Shown in pieces: positions 26,515 to 35,107 of a stretch of 64,000 bases of DNA. Position 1 is the stretch's first letter, and each line of letters begins with the position of its first letter. Source of the stretch: JADFMN01 sp964529975 (GTDB taxonomy: Bacteria; Armatimonadota; Fimbriimonadia; Fimbriimonadales; Fimbriimonadaceae); the NCBI GenBank assembly GCA_964529975.1, contig CAZGXW010000002.1, positions 1 to 64,000 on the forward strand, read 5' to 3'. Made by a program: the position numbers and the translations under genes. Below the pieces are notes generated by a model. The model did not search any database. It saw only the letters and a list, made by a program, of their open reading frames with translations, and was not told the DNA's origin.

Positions 26515-26741
26515 ACCGGTTTGTGCGGCAACGGCGGCACCGCGCCATCAACGCGATGGGCGCGGCGGTTGCGGACGAACAGCCACAGCGACATCAGCGC
26601 CATGACGAAGCCCATCATGCCGTCGTCGATCCAGCCGACGAGGAGAAGGATGTCCGGGATCACGTCGACTGGCGACGCGCCATAGAGCACAGCGGTAAAG
26701 ATCGGCAACAGCGCAGTCCAAGAACGTCCGTTCGAGGCCAT
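26511..26741 (-). CDS. DUF1232 (YkvA-like) small membrane protein
   Basis: A 76-aa protein with LYGASPVDVIPDILLLVGWIDD, very close to the DUF1232 signature (sPiDliPD...G..DD), then a second hydrophobic segment (MGFVMALMSLWLFV). Members are small inner-membrane proteins of unknown function. ATG 26741 (MASNGRSW) is preferred over an upstream Met at 26783, which adds 14 Arg/Gly-rich residues. Confidence 0.8.
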   Translation of the reverse strand: MASNGRSWTALLPIFTAVLYGASPVDVIPDILLLVGWIDDGMMGFVMALMSLWLFVRNRRAHRVDGAVPPLPHKPV

Positions 26742-26792
26742 GGTTCTTGTTAGACGCCCCCGCCCTTGCCCGCGTTGGCGCAAGCGGGACCT

Positions 26793-27563
26793 TCAGAGGT
26801 AGAAAGTCGGCCTGGTGAACGCGATATGTAGGCCGCTCTTCTGCGCATTGAGTTGCGACGTCGAGCCTGGCAGCGCACCTTGAGCGAGCACGGTGCAACC
26901 CATCTCTTTGGCCTTCGCCATGCGGAACGCCTGCATCGCCTTGTGCAGCCCTTTGCCCCGGTGCTCGGGGTCTGTGGCCGCGCCCTGCAGCCAAGCGACT
27001 CCGCGAAACACTCCTAGCGCGCAACTTGCCACCGGCTCTCCGTCCACCCACACCTCGAAGGGGTGGGTTCCGTCGTTCCTGCACGCGGCGGCTATGGTAT
27101 CGGCGAGTCCCGGCGGGCCGGGTTCGCCGCTGAAGAACCTGTTTACTGCCCGCTCGGCGTACGCCGCGTAGTCTTCCGGTGGGACAGAGCGGATGTCCTC
27201 TGTCGTGGGCTCGGGCGTGTGGGTAGCGAGGTCGCAAACGAGCATCGTCTCGAACTCGGGGATCGACTTTGCCCTTTTCACCACGCGCTCGCGCAGCGAC
27301 TGGTCGGTCAATGGCGAGACTTTGAACTCGTAGTTCGTTGTGCGTCCCTCGAAGTGCTTGAAGATCGCTTCCAGGTCTTCGTCGGAGACCTCATGGCCAA
27401 GCCCCACGGCTGCCACTTGCGTCATTGGGTTGCCGTCGCCGCAAAACGCCGCGACGCCGCCGCCGATCTCCAGCACGTCCCCACCGCTCGCGAGCGCGGT
27501 CACGCGCAAACACTCTGCCTCGCTCCGCTCGATACGCTCGATCAGTTCTGGTGTGACGAGCAT
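26793..27563 (-). CDS. GNAT family N-acetyltransferase
   Basis: A 256-aa acyltransferase. The C-terminal half has the acetyl-CoA loop in WLQGAATDPEHRGKGLHKAM (motif A, R/Q-x-x-G-x-G/A), preceded by the substrate strand VASCALGVFRGV. The N-terminal half (residues 1-110) is a divergent GNAT-like domain without the motif. Target unknown. The ATG directly follows the stop of the 245-aa gene, suggesting coupled translation. Confidence 0.82.
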   Translation of the reverse strand: MLVTPELIERIERSEAECLRVTALASGGDVLEIGGGVAAFCGDGNPMTQVAAVGLGHEVSDEDLEAIFKHFEGRTTNYEFKVSPLTDQSLRERVVKRAKSIPEFETMLVCDLATHTPEPTTEDIRSVPPEDYAAYAERAVNRFFSGEPGPPGLADTIAAACRNDGTHPFEVWVDGEPVASCALGVFRGVAWLQGAATDPEHRGKGLHKAMQAFRMAKAKEMGCTVLAQGALPGSTSQLNAQKSGLHIAFTRPTFYL

Positions 27564-28301
27564 TCAGTCTCGTCGCCTCTTTCGCTCCTTGTTCGCCTTG
27601 CGATTGAGCTTCTTCTGTCCCGGTGCGGCCGTGCGGAAACTCTGTTCGTCGAACCCTTTCGCTTTGGCAAGGTCTTTGTCGGAGCCGACCGACTGTGGCG
27701 CAATGTCAGGCTGGGCAAGTTGGTTGCCAAGGTACATCGCGATCTCTTGGTAGCACGTAAAGGGATCTATCCACCGCCGCATTCCGAGGGCCTCGAGCAC
27801 GGGGTTAGTTGTGATGGAGTATTCGCTCACTACATATGTGCCCGCCGGCTCGATCAGCAGTGCTGGAGCCGAGTAAGTCCGATGAATGTCGTCCCCTATC
27901 TCCGCTCCCCGCAATGCGTTTGCACGCTCAGTCAGATACCTGAAGTAAGGTACCTTCGTTCTCAGGTCGCAATCAAGAAGGTCATCGAGGCTCCACATGT
28001 CATCGTCGACGAAAGTGGCTTTGCCATGCACTTTTCTCCACGCTTCGACCAGTTCTTCACCGCTCGCGCAATAGTTTCCTTCTAGGATATAGAACGGATA
28101 CGCCCTCGCACAAAAGCACAGAATCGCCTTCTCGAATACTCGCCCTGGTAGTGACTCAATCGTGCTCCTAACGCTCGAGAATTCGAACTGAAACTCCGGA
28201 ACAGTATGGACTCGCTGTTGGCGCATGTAGACACGCTGCATGTCCATCCCATGCCCTTGCACTGAGTCGTAATAGTCCCGAAACTTGCTGACGATGCGCA
28301 C
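27564..28301 (-). CDS. Conserved hypothetical protein, possibly acquired
   Basis: The 245-aa product begins VSKFRDYYDSVQGHGMD, like a family of uncharacterised bacterial and phage proteins I know only by their similar N-terminus (KF-DYYDsv). It has a basic tail (KKLNRKANKERKRRRD), no signal peptide and no membrane segment. Its base composition looks more AT-rich and its codon choice more mixed than the neighbours', which suggests transfer. It starts with GTG, 2 bp after the tyrS stop, and abuts the GNAT gene, so it sits within an operon. Confidence 0.7.
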   Translation of the reverse strand: MRIVSKFRDYYDSVQGHGMDMQRVYMRQQRVHTVPEFQFEFSSVRSTIESLPGRVFEKAILCFCARAYPFYILEGNYCASGEELVEAWRKVHGKATFVDDDMWSLDDLLDCDLRTKVPYFRYLTERANALRGAEIGDDIHRTYSAPALLIEPAGTYVVSEYSITTNPVLEALGMRRWIDPFTCYQEIAMYLGNQLAQPDIAPQSVGSDKDLAKAKGFDEQSFRTAAPGQKKLNRKANKERKRRRD

Positions 28302-28303
28302 GG

Positions 28304-29503
28304 CTACACCAATTTGCGAAATTGGTGCTTGCCCACGCGCAGCACTTTGCCCTTGAGGTCCTTCGCGGGCATCGACAAGAACGGATCGGTGACTTTTTCC
28401 GAGTCCAGCGACACCGCTCCTGCCTGGATGAGCCGCCTCGCCTCACCGTTCGACTTTGCCATCTCAAGCGACGCGACTAGTGCCGCCAGGCCGACGCGCC
28501 CGATGTCGTCGAGCAGATCGGCCGGGATCGTCGCCTCTTCCGCCTCGACAGGCTGCTTCTTCTGCGAGAACGTCTCGACGAAATAGCGCTCCGCCTCCGC
28601 CGCAGCTTCGACCGAGTGGTACAGGGCGACGATCTCCTTCGCGAGACGCACCTTTGCGTCGCGCGGGTTGCGACCCTCGGCGAGCATCGCCTCGACCTCA
28701 GACATCGGCACGTCGGTGCACAGTTCGAACCAGTTGCGGATCAGGTCGTCCGGGATCGACATCGTCTTGCCGAACATGTCGTTCGGAGTGTCCACGATCG
28801 ACACGTAGTTGCCCAGCGACTGCGACATCTTCTCTTTGCCGTCGGTCCCCACTAGCAGCGGCGAGAGCACCACGCACTGCGCCGCTTGCCCAGCGGACTC
28901 TTGCAACGTACGACCCATGAGGTTGTTGAACTTCTGGTCGTTGCCACCAAGTTCGACGTCGGCCTCGAGCGCGACGCTGTCCGTGCCCTGCATGAGCGGG
29001 TACATCAGTTCGTGCATCGCGATCGGCTCGTGGGCGTTCCAGCGCTTCGTGAAGTCGTCGCGCTCCATGATCCGCGCCACCGTCACCTGGCTGCAAAGCC
29101 GGAGCCAATTCGCCGAGTTCATCACCCCGAGCCACTCCGAGTTGAACCGCACCTCGGTCTTCTCGATGTCTAAGATCTTCCCGAACTGTGTCTTGAGAGA
29201 CTCGACATACGCCAAGACCTCGTCCCGTGTGAGTTGCTTTCTTGTCTTGCTCTTGCCGCTCGGGTCGCCGATCATCGCGGTAAAGTCGCCGATCACCAGC
29301 ACCGCCTGGTGCCCCAACTGCTGGAAGTCGCGGAGTTTGCGCAGCACGACGGCCCAGCCCAGCGTCACGTCGCGCGCCGTCGGGTCGACGCCCAACTTGA
29401 TGCGCAAAGGACGACCGAGCTTGATCTTCTCGACAAGCTCGGCCTCGCTGATGATCTCGGTCGTCCCGCGCCGCAGGACGTCCAACTGCTGCTCGGCGGT
29501 CAC
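28304..29503 (-). CDS. tyrS: Tyrosyl-tRNA synthetase (TyrZ-type) with altered HIGH motif
   Basis: A 399-aa class Ic synthetase: LGVDPTARDV, GDFTAMIGDPSGKSKTR, the KMSKS-like loop GKEKMSQSLGNY and a C-terminal S4 RNA-binding domain (GEARRLIQAGAVSLD). At the place of the HIGH motif it reads T47-L-G-W50, so both histidines of the usual HLGH are replaced. All other active-site blocks are conserved, so it is probably functional. It charges tRNA-Tyr. Confidence 0.93.
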   Translation of the reverse strand: MTAEQQLDVLRRGTTEIISEAELVEKIKLGRPLRIKLGVDPTARDVTLGWAVVLRKLRDFQQLGHQAVLVIGDFTAMIGDPSGKSKTRKQLTRDEVLAYVESLKTQFGKILDIEKTEVRFNSEWLGVMNSANWLRLCSQVTVARIMERDDFTKRWNAHEPIAMHELMYPLMQGTDSVALEADVELGGNDQKFNNLMGRTLQESAGQAAQCVVLSPLLVGTDGKEKMSQSLGNYVSIVDTPNDMFGKTMSIPDDLIRNWFELCTDVPMSEVEAMLAEGRNPRDAKVRLAKEIVALYHSVEAAAEAERYFVETFSQKKQPVEAEEATIPADLLDDIGRVGLAALVASLEMAKSNGEARRLIQAGAVSLDSEKVTDPFLSMPAKDLKGKVLRVGKHQFRKLV

Positions 29504-29516
29504 GCCCGGAGTGTAC

Positions 29517-30938
29517 TCAGTTGAACTGGAACTCGGGAGAGCCGAAGATGAGCCTCGTCACTGCCTGCATGGTTGGCTGCAGGTTGCGCGCGTTGATCGC
29601 CCCGCCGCTCACCTCGGTCGCCGACGCGTACAGCGTCTGCACCTTCTCGTGCGGAAGTTGCGCGTCGAAGACCGAGAGCAACCGGTCCACCAGCGCCTTT
29701 GGCTGTGCCCCAGCCGCGGGAAGGTTCTGTGCGATCAGTTGCATGATCCCGCGGTTCTGCGCGCCGAACAGCACGTCCGCATACTTGATCCGCTCTACCA
29801 TCGTCGCGGTGCTGATCCACTCCTCGCCACTCACCCAACCGTCCACGTCGGGCGGGAACATGAGTTCCATGCCCATCGCCTGCGTCTTTTGGTGGACGAT
29901 CGCCACTGAGCCTGCGAACCTCCTTCGCGTCTGGTCGTCCTGAGCGTTGCTGATGCGGTCGAGGATCACCGACCCCAGCCCCAGCGACCGGAACGAGGAC
30001 ACGCAGAAGTCGACCGGGTTCTTGATCGTCGCGTGCATCGCCTTTGGGCTGTAGAACTCCTCGCCCGTCACGATTGTGCGCACTAACGCCTTGATGTCCA
30101 TCCCGCTGGCGACGAACTTCCTGGAATACTCGTCGATCGTCTCCTTCGAGGGGTTTCTATAGACGAACCACTCCCAAATCTTCTTGACGATATAGTCCGA
30201 GGTCTCCTTCTTAGCCACGAGCATTTCCAGCACATCGTCTCCGTCGAACGCGCCGCTCTGCCCAAAGATAGTCTTCGTCCCGTCATCGTGGCGGGCAGGT
30301 ATGAACAGGAACCGCGCGTTGCGGTTCGGCTTCTCCGTCGGAACGGCGTTCGCCCCGCGGCGAATGCCGTAGGTCCACCCCGTCAACGCCCGCGCCGCCT
30401 CTTGGATGTCCTTCTCCGTGTAGCCGTTGTCCACGCCGAGCGTGAACAGTTCCATCACCTCGCGCGCAAAGTTCTCCTGTGCTGTGCCCTTCACGTTCTC
30501 GTTGTTGTCGAGCCAGTAGAGCATCGCCGGATCCTTGCTGACCTCGGTCAGCAAGTTCGAGAACTTTCCTGTCGAGAACGTGCGGATCGTCTCGATGTGG
30601 CGGTACATCGCCTCGCCCACGTCCACCTTTGCCGCTGAGGTCGCAAAGTGGTCGTGCCAGAACAGCGTCATCTTTTGCTCGAACGGGTGGCGAGTCGTGA
30701 CCAGTCGCAAGTACCACCACAACTGGAACCCGCGCAGGTTCACGACCCCATTGTCCGGGTTGGCGTACACCGACGGGTCGATCGAGAACCCCTCGTCGGT
30801 GTCCTCGTAGTTCAGCAGTTTGTCGATGGCCCCGGTCAGCCCGTCCTTGCCGTAATAGTCGACTTCGGCCTCGCTCGCCCCGAGCCCGAACCGCCTCAGC
30901 AGATGGGCGACCTTCGCCTGGTCTCTCTGGTTCGCCAT
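29517..30938 (-). CDS. DUF1800 family protein
   Basis: A 473-aa DUF1800 protein: AHLLRRFGLGASEAEVDYYG at the start, MTLFWHDHFATSAAK, NENVKGTAQENFAREVMEL FTLG-type motif and PPDVDGWVSGEEWI near the end. These proteins are common in Armatimonadota, Planctomycetota and Bacteroidota, are usually exported, and typically pair with a DUF1501 gene; neither a signal peptide nor a DUF1501 gene is visible here. Biochemical role unknown. 13 bp upstream of tyrS in the same direction. Confidence 0.9.
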   Translation of the reverse strand: MANQRDQAKVAHLLRRFGLGASEAEVDYYGKDGLTGAIDKLLNYEDTDEGFSIDPSVYANPDNGVVNLRGFQLWWYLRLVTTRHPFEQKMTLFWHDHFATSAAKVDVGEAMYRHIETIRTFSTGKFSNLLTEVSKDPAMLYWLDNNENVKGTAQENFAREVMELFTLGVDNGYTEKDIQEAARALTGWTYGIRRGANAVPTEKPNRNARFLFIPARHDDGTKTIFGQSGAFDGDDVLEMLVAKKETSDYIVKKIWEWFVYRNPSKETIDEYSRKFVASGMDIKALVRTIVTGEEFYSPKAMHATIKNPVDFCVSSFRSLGLGSVILDRISNAQDDQTRRRFAGSVAIVHQKTQAMGMELMFPPDVDGWVSGEEWISTATMVERIKYADVLFGAQNRGIMQLIAQNLPAAGAQPKALVDRLLSVFDAQLPHEKVQTLYASATEVSGGAINARNLQPTMQAVTRLIFGSPEFQFN

Positions 30939-31003
30939 GGCAGGTCAGACGCCTAACGCGCCTCTCCGTTCAAATTGTACAACCAGCCCTGGGACAAAAA
31001 CGA

Positions 31004-31029
31004 GAAGCCCAGCCGACCGGCCGGGCTTC
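31004..31029 (-). terminator. Intrinsic terminator of the 64-aa gene
   Basis: Stem gaagccc / gggcttc extended by an inner GCC-GGC pair around loop gacc. The A-C mismatch on the plus strand is a G-U pair on the minus-strand RNA, and five T residues follow on that strand. It ends the 64-aa transcript before the DUF1800 gene. Confidence 0.78.
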
Positions 31030-31049
31030 GTGGACAAATCGGTAGTCCG

Positions 31050-31244
31050 TCAAACTTCGGGGACGTTGGTCGCCTTGTACGTCGCTTCGTTTACGAACTT
31101 GAACAGAGAGGCTCCCTGGTACTCGGCCTTGAGAGCGTAGCGGATTTGCTGACCGTTCTTCGTCTTGCGGACCATCTTGGTCTTCTTGACCATCGTGTCC
31201 GGAACGTCTACGTGAGATCGAGTCTTCAAGTTATAGAACTGCAT
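31050..31244 (-). CDS. Small basic hypothetical protein, 64 aa
   Basis: Not recognised. Starts MQFYNLKTRSHVDVPDTMVK, is rich in Lys/Thr/Val, has no cysteine or membrane segment, and ends TNVPEV. The pattern of short strands suggests a small beta fold. A near-perfect ribosome-binding site (GAGGAGGATAA, then ATG) and a dedicated intrinsic terminator indicate a highly expressed single-gene transcript. The 215 bp upstream hold two inverted repeats built from the CAGGTTCAA element. It is not ribosomal protein bL33, despite similar size and charge. Confidence 0.75.
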   Translation of the reverse strand: MQFYNLKTRSHVDVPDTMVKKTKMVRKTKNGQQIRYALKAEYQGASLFKFVNEATYKATNVPEV

Positions 31245-31308
31245 TTATCCTCCTCGGCAATCGTTTCGGATCGCTTTGGGAGCCGCTTTGCTCCGAGCCT
31301 TGGGGCGA

Positions 31309-31355
31309 CCCAGGTTCAAGCGTCCAAGCACAGTTTGCCCACATTTGAACCTGGG
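31309..31355. promoter_or_regulatory. 11-bp inverted repeat CCCAGGTTCAA / TTGAACCTGGG
   Basis: Perfect arms at 31309-31319 and 31345-31355, separated by 25 bp, 64 bp upstream of the 64-aa gene. The wide spacer argues for protein binding at two sites or a long stem in the 5' leader. Confidence 0.5.
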
Positions 31356-31389
31356 ACGCAAGTCGTCTAGCCTAAATTTGTCCCCTTTT

Positions 31390-31409
31390 CCAGGTTCGCT
31401 TGAACCTGG
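31390..31409. promoter_or_regulatory. Palindrome CCAGGTTC-gctt-GAACCTGG
   Basis: A perfect 8-bp inverted repeat, a third and fourth copy of the same element, between the HtrA terminator and the 64-aa gene. It looks like an operator or a small hairpin; which is not decided. Confidence 0.5.
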
Positions 31410-31417
31410 AGCACCAA

Positions 31418-31449
31418 GAAGGCCCCCGGGCGAGAGCCCGGGGGCCTTC
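31418..31449 (-). terminator. HtrA gene terminator hairpin
   Basis: A perfect 14-bp stem (gaaggcccccgggc / gcccgggggccttc) with loop gaga, 10 bp after the HtrA stop. The following T tract is short. Confidence 0.8.
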
Positions 31450-31459
31450 GGTCAGAGTG

Positions 31460-32974
31460 TCAGCGGAGCCGGATCCGGACCGTTCGCTCGTTCGCCTTCG
31501 CGTCCTCCATGCGCACGTACTTCACGATCAGTTCCTCGCCCGATTTCGCCTGCGACATGGCCTCCATCACGTCTTCGGCCTTTGTCACCTTCTTCGCGTT
31601 GATCATCGTGATCACGTCGCCTTCCTTCAGACCGGCGCGCGCGGCGAGCCCGTCCGTCCGCACGCGATAGATCACCGCGCCGGCGAGGCCGCCAGGAAGT
31701 TCGTACTGTTCGCGCGTCGTCTCGTCAACGTCGTACAGGTACACGCCAAGGGTCGGACGCTGTTGAGGCATCAGGTCGCGCAGGTCCGGCATATCGCCGA
31801 ACGGGTCCTGGCCCTGACGAGGCGGGGTCTGCTGCAGTGGCGGTTCCACGCTTGCGACCACTTGCGGTGCGACCAACGACAGTTTCGTCGTCTTCGTCGA
31901 CCCGTCGCGGACATACGTCACCTCGACCTGGTCCTTAGGCGACTTCTCATACAGCGCCACGCGGAGGTCGACCTCGTTGCGGATCGCCTGTCCGTCGATC
32001 TTCGTCACCACGTCGCCCGCCTGCAAACCGGCCTTCTCGGCTGGACCGCCGGAGGACAGTCGCGCCACGAACGCGCCCATCAGGTTCCACTCCTTCTGCT
32101 CGTAAGGTTTCAGATCGCGTGGTTCGACGCCCATCAGGCCGCGGTCGAACTTGCCGGTCTGGATCACCTCGTTGACAACGGCACGCACCACGTTCGCAGG
32201 GATCGCAAACCCGATGCCGGAGCTCGTGCCCGTCGAACTGTAGATTGATGTGTTGATCCCCACGACGTGACCGTCCACGTTGATCAGCGGGCCGCCGCTG
32301 TTCCCTGGATTGATCGAGGCGTCCGTCTGGATCATGCCGCTGTAGTTTCGCGGCGCGGAGAAACCGTCGCTCGCCATACCGATGCGACCGATCGCACTGA
32401 CGTGGCCAAACGTCACCGTGTTCTCAAGCCCGAAAGGAGAGCCGACGGCAAGCACCATCTGCCCAGGCTTCACTGAGTCGCTGTCCGCAAACCGCAGTGT
32501 CGGCAGGTTCGCCGCGTCCACTTTCACCAGCGCAAGGTCCAACTGTTCGTCGTTCACGCGTGTGACCTTTCCCTTCAACTCTCGACCGTCGGCGAGGATC
32601 ACGTTCACTTCGGAAGAACTCCGCACGACATGGTCGTTCGTCACGATCCAACCGTCGTCCGTCAGGATCAGGCCAGAACCGTCGCCGCCCATCTGACCCG
32701 CATAACGCTCGGCGCGGTCAGGGCGCACAGCGATGTGGACCACCGCTTCGCTCGTCGTCGAGGCCAACGTCGTGAACATCTCGTCGAGCGCTTTCAAACT
32801 CGGCGCCGTGCCCTCTGTGTTGCCCAGCGAGACCGGTTGGAGGTTCGGCGTGTAGACCAACGTGCCGTTCGACTTCGCGCCCTTGTTCAGCGCGAGCACG
32901 ATGCCACCGACGGCGATCACGCCAACGGTCGCCAATACGAAGGGCCGGGTCAAGTTGCTTGTCCAGTTACTCAT
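31460..32974 (-). CDS. HtrA/Deg family serine protease with two PDZ domains
   Basis: A 504-aa envelope protease. An N-terminal membrane anchor (residues 12-28) is followed by a trypsin-like domain with catalytic His (TNDHVV), Asp (DEQLDLALVK) and Ser (PGNSGGPL). Then come two PDZ domains (GPAEKAGLQAGDVVTKIDG and AARAGLKEGDVITMI), separated by a Pro/Gln-rich linker. It degrades or chaperones misfolded envelope proteins. Last gene of the sigma - anti-sigma - RseB-like - HtrA operon, the same order as rpoE-rseA-rseB-degQ/mucD, so it is likely both target and effector of the stress response. Confidence 0.94.
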   Translation of the reverse strand: MSNWTSNLTRPFVLATVGVIAVGGIVLALNKGAKSNGTLVYTPNLQPVSLGNTEGTAPSLKALDEMFTTLASTTSEAVVHIAVRPDRAERYAGQMGGDGSGLILTDDGWIVTNDHVVRSSSEVNVILADGRELKGKVTRVNDEQLDLALVKVDAANLPTLRFADSDSVKPGQMVLAVGSPFGLENTVTFGHVSAIGRIGMASDGFSAPRNYSGMIQTDASINPGNSGGPLINVDGHVVGINTSIYSSTGTSSGIGFAIPANVVRAVVNEVIQTGKFDRGLMGVEPRDLKPYEQKEWNLMGAFVARLSSGGPAEKAGLQAGDVVTKIDGQAIRNEVDLRVALYEKSPKDQVEVTYVRDGSTKTTKLSLVAPQVVASVEPPLQQTPPRQGQDPFGDMPDLRDLMPQQRPTLGVYLYDVDETTREQYELPGGLAGAVIYRVRTDGLAARAGLKEGDVITMINAKKVTKAEDVMEAMSQAKSGEELIVKYVRMEDAKANERTVRIRLR

Positions 32975-34040
32975 GGTCTATCACCAGTTTCGGTCGTTCC
33001 GGAGTCTTTGCCTCTCCGGGTTTGATACTTGGGTCAACGTTTCGCGGCAGGCTCCGTGTTCCAGGCAGATTCGAAGGTCCCTCGTATAGACGGGCGAAAG
33101 AGGCTGCCAGGGTCGATTTCACCCGGTCGGCGATCTCGCCAACCACCTTGCACCGCACGCCGTTTGCAGCGCGAGCGTCATAAGAGCCCTTGAAGGGCTC
33201 TTGCGAGGAAGTCTCGCCGTCCTTAGGTTTCCAAAGGTACACCGTCACGACCGCCATGCCGTCCGTCAGCCGCACGCCCACGAACTTCCGCTCCTCTGTG
33301 CCCACCACGTGGATCGCCTGCTTGCTCAGCCCTGCCACCAGCGCGGCCGGCACCTGGGGAACGAACCCCACGTGCTTCTCAGCGTCGCGGGCCTGGCGGA
33401 CCTCCAGCGGCCCCCATGACTTCACGACCTTTGCGCCGTCCTCGCCGATCTTCTCGAACTCCGCCGAGTCGAGCACCGTGCGCAGATCGATCGACTTCGT
33501 GTCCACCGTCGTGACCGGCGCCGCGTCCGGCTGATACACGATGTATCGCAGAATCAGCGAGTTCTCCGCGTCGATGTATAGGCGCCTGTCCGCCATGTCC
33601 GCGAACTTCCCCTTCATCACGACGACCTTCGTGCTTCGTCCAGCGATCATCGCCTCGCCAGCGAACGTCGTCTCGAAGTTCTTGCGGATCAGTTTCTCGC
33701 GCGAAGAGATGTCCAGTTGGAACGTCGCGGGCGACTTCTCTATCCGCACGAGGTTCATGTGCGGGTCGAAGTTCTTCCAAGTGTCCCCGTTGTCGAACGA
33801 AACGATGCCGGAATACACAAACGGCTGGATGATCGTCGCGCGCACGCCGCGCCGAGGCACGATCTGCACGCTCACTGTGATCGACTGCCCGCCGTCGCTG
33901 CGCGCCTGCACCAGGCTCGCCCGCACGTCGCGCTGGGAATCGAGCGCGCGTACCAGCGCCTTGACCGCCGCCTCGTCGCTCGTGGCACAAGCGAGCGAGA
34001 AGGACAACAAGGCCAGGGCGGTCGCAAGGGGCCGTCTCAT
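32967..34040 (-). CDS. RseB/MucB-like periplasmic regulator
   Basis: A 357-aa exported protein. The start at 34040 gives a signal peptide, ALALLSFSLAC, which may be a lipobox. The mature domain (about residues 40-210) has strands like YSGIVSFDNGDTWKNFDP and RRLYIDAENSLILRYIVY, typical of the LolA/RseB lipoprotein-binding fold. RseB senses mislocalised lipoproteins or LPS and protects the anti-sigma factor from cleavage. The assignment relies on fold-type resemblance plus gene order; an outer-membrane lipoprotein-sorting-like role is the alternative. It overlaps HtrA by 8 bp. Confidence 0.65.
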   Translation of the reverse strand: MRRPLATALALLSFSLACATSDEAAVKALVRALDSQRDVRASLVQARSDGGQSITVSVQIVPRRGVRATIIQPFVYSGIVSFDNGDTWKNFDPHMNLVRIEKSPATFQLDISSREKLIRKNFETTFAGEAMIAGRSTKVVVMKGKFADMADRRLYIDAENSLILRYIVYQPDAAPVTTVDTKSIDLRTVLDSAEFEKIGEDGAKVVKSWGPLEVRQARDAEKHVGFVPQVPAALVAGLSKQAIHVVGTEERKFVGVRLTDGMAVVTVYLWKPKDGETSSQEPFKGSYDARAANGVRCKVVGEIADRVKSTLAASFARLYEGPSNLPGTRSLPRNVDPSIKPGEAKTPERPKLVIDHE

Positions 34041-34065
34041 CAAACTGCTTCTCCTGCCTTCGCGA

Positions 34066-34497
34066 TCAACGCCCGACAGGAATGATCGGGGCGTGGCCAC
34101 CAAAGTCCGGCGCTGTGACGGCGCTGTCCGTGGCCGCGTCAAAGCGGCTCGAGTCCTCCGCGAACTGCGGAGACGAAGCGTTCCCGAAAAAGACGTTGAA
34201 CACGAGCAGCGCCAGCACGGCCGCCGCCACCGAAGTCGCGACCATCACGCCGACAGGGATGCGCGGAGCGGGTGCAACCTCACCACGCACGTTGCGCATG
34301 ATGTCCGAAGCAAGACCGGCCCGCGGCTCGACCACCGAAAGGGCGCCGAGGTCGGACTTCAAGGCCTTCAAGGCGGCGAACTCCTCGCGGCACTCGGGGC
34401 ACGTCTCGAGGTGCGAGCGCACAGCGAGCATCGCGTCGCCGCTGAGTTCGCGGTCGAGAAAGGCGGAAAGACTGTTTTGGGCGATCTGGCAGTTCAC
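34066..34497 (-). CDS. Zinc-binding (ZAS) anti-sigma factor
   Basis: A 143-aa inner-membrane anti-sigma factor. The cytoplasmic ZAS domain has H29-x3-C33-x2-C36 (HLETCPEC) with Cys3 as a possible fourth ligand. A membrane segment spans about residues 82-104, leaving a 39-residue periplasmic tail. It should hold the ECF sigma factor of the preceding gene at the membrane and release it when cleaved. The start is GTG, one base after the sigma stop, indicating translational coupling. Confidence 0.9.
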   Translation of the reverse strand: MNCQIAQNSLSAFLDRELSGDAMLAVRSHLETCPECREEFAALKALKSDLGALSVVEPRAGLASDIMRNVRGEVAPAPRIPVGVMVATSVAAAVLALLVFNVFFGNASSPQFAEDSSRFDAATDSAVTAPDFGGHAPIIPVGR

Positions 34498-34498
34498 T

Positions 34499-35092
34499 TT
34501 AAAGGCTCACCTCATAGCGGCCAGGACACGTCCTGTCGAGGTGCTCGCGGAGTTGTTTGCGGCCACGGTGGATGCGGGAGCGCACGGTGCCGACCGAGGT
34601 TTGCATGACCTCGGCGATCTCCTCGTACGAAAGCCCCTCCACGTCGGCAAGGACCACGGCCGTCCGAAACTCGGCGGTCATCGACTTCAATCCGAGTTGG
34701 AGCGGCTCTTCCAGAGTCGACTCCATCACATCGCAGTCGGCGTTCGCCTTCGTGTCCGGCAAGTCCCAGGTCTGGTTACCTTCCACGCCGCCTTGCTCGA
34801 TCGACACCGTCTTAAGCCGCGACTTGCGGCGGACGTTGTCGATGTGCAGGTTCGTCATGATCCGGTACACCCAACTGGTGAACGGCAGGTTCTCGTCGTA
34901 TCGGTGGAAGAACCGGAACGCCCGCAGGAAGGTCTCCTGGAGCAGATCCTCCGCCTCGGTCGAGTTGCCGGTCAGCCTCATGGCCATGTTGTGCGCCTGG
35001 CGGTGGGTGTCGGCCACCAACTGCTCGAACAGTTGGAGCCGCTCTTCCCGGGTCTTCCCCGTCGACTTCATCCAGGTCGCGATCAACTTCAA
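34499..35092 (-). CDS. ECF-type RNA polymerase sigma factor (RpoE-like)
   Basis: A 197-aa sigma factor with region 2 (STEAEDLLQETFLRAFRFFH, WVYRIMTNLHIDNVRRK) and region 4 (LSYEEIAEVMQTSVGTVRSR). It directs polymerase to envelope-stress promoters when freed from the anti-sigma factor. The start is probably TTG at 35092, after AGAGGAT; an ATG at 35071 is the alternative. Length and order are standard for RpoE/SigW-like factors. Confidence 0.95.
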   Translation of the reverse strand: MKLIATWMKSTGKTREERLQLFEQLVADTHRQAHNMAMRLTGNSTEAEDLLQETFLRAFRFFHRYDENLPFTSWVYRIMTNLHIDNVRRKSRLKTVSIEQGGVEGNQTWDLPDTKANADCDVMESTLEEPLQLGLKSMTAEFRTAVVLADVEGLSYEEIAEVMQTSVGTVRSRIHRGRKQLREHLDRTCPGRYEVSL

Positions 35093-35107
35093 ATCCTCTG
35101 TGACCTC

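Noticed and set aside
31050..31244. Ribosomal protein bL33 (rpmG)
   Set aside because: Size and charge are similar, but the bL33 core motif and zinc cysteines are not there.
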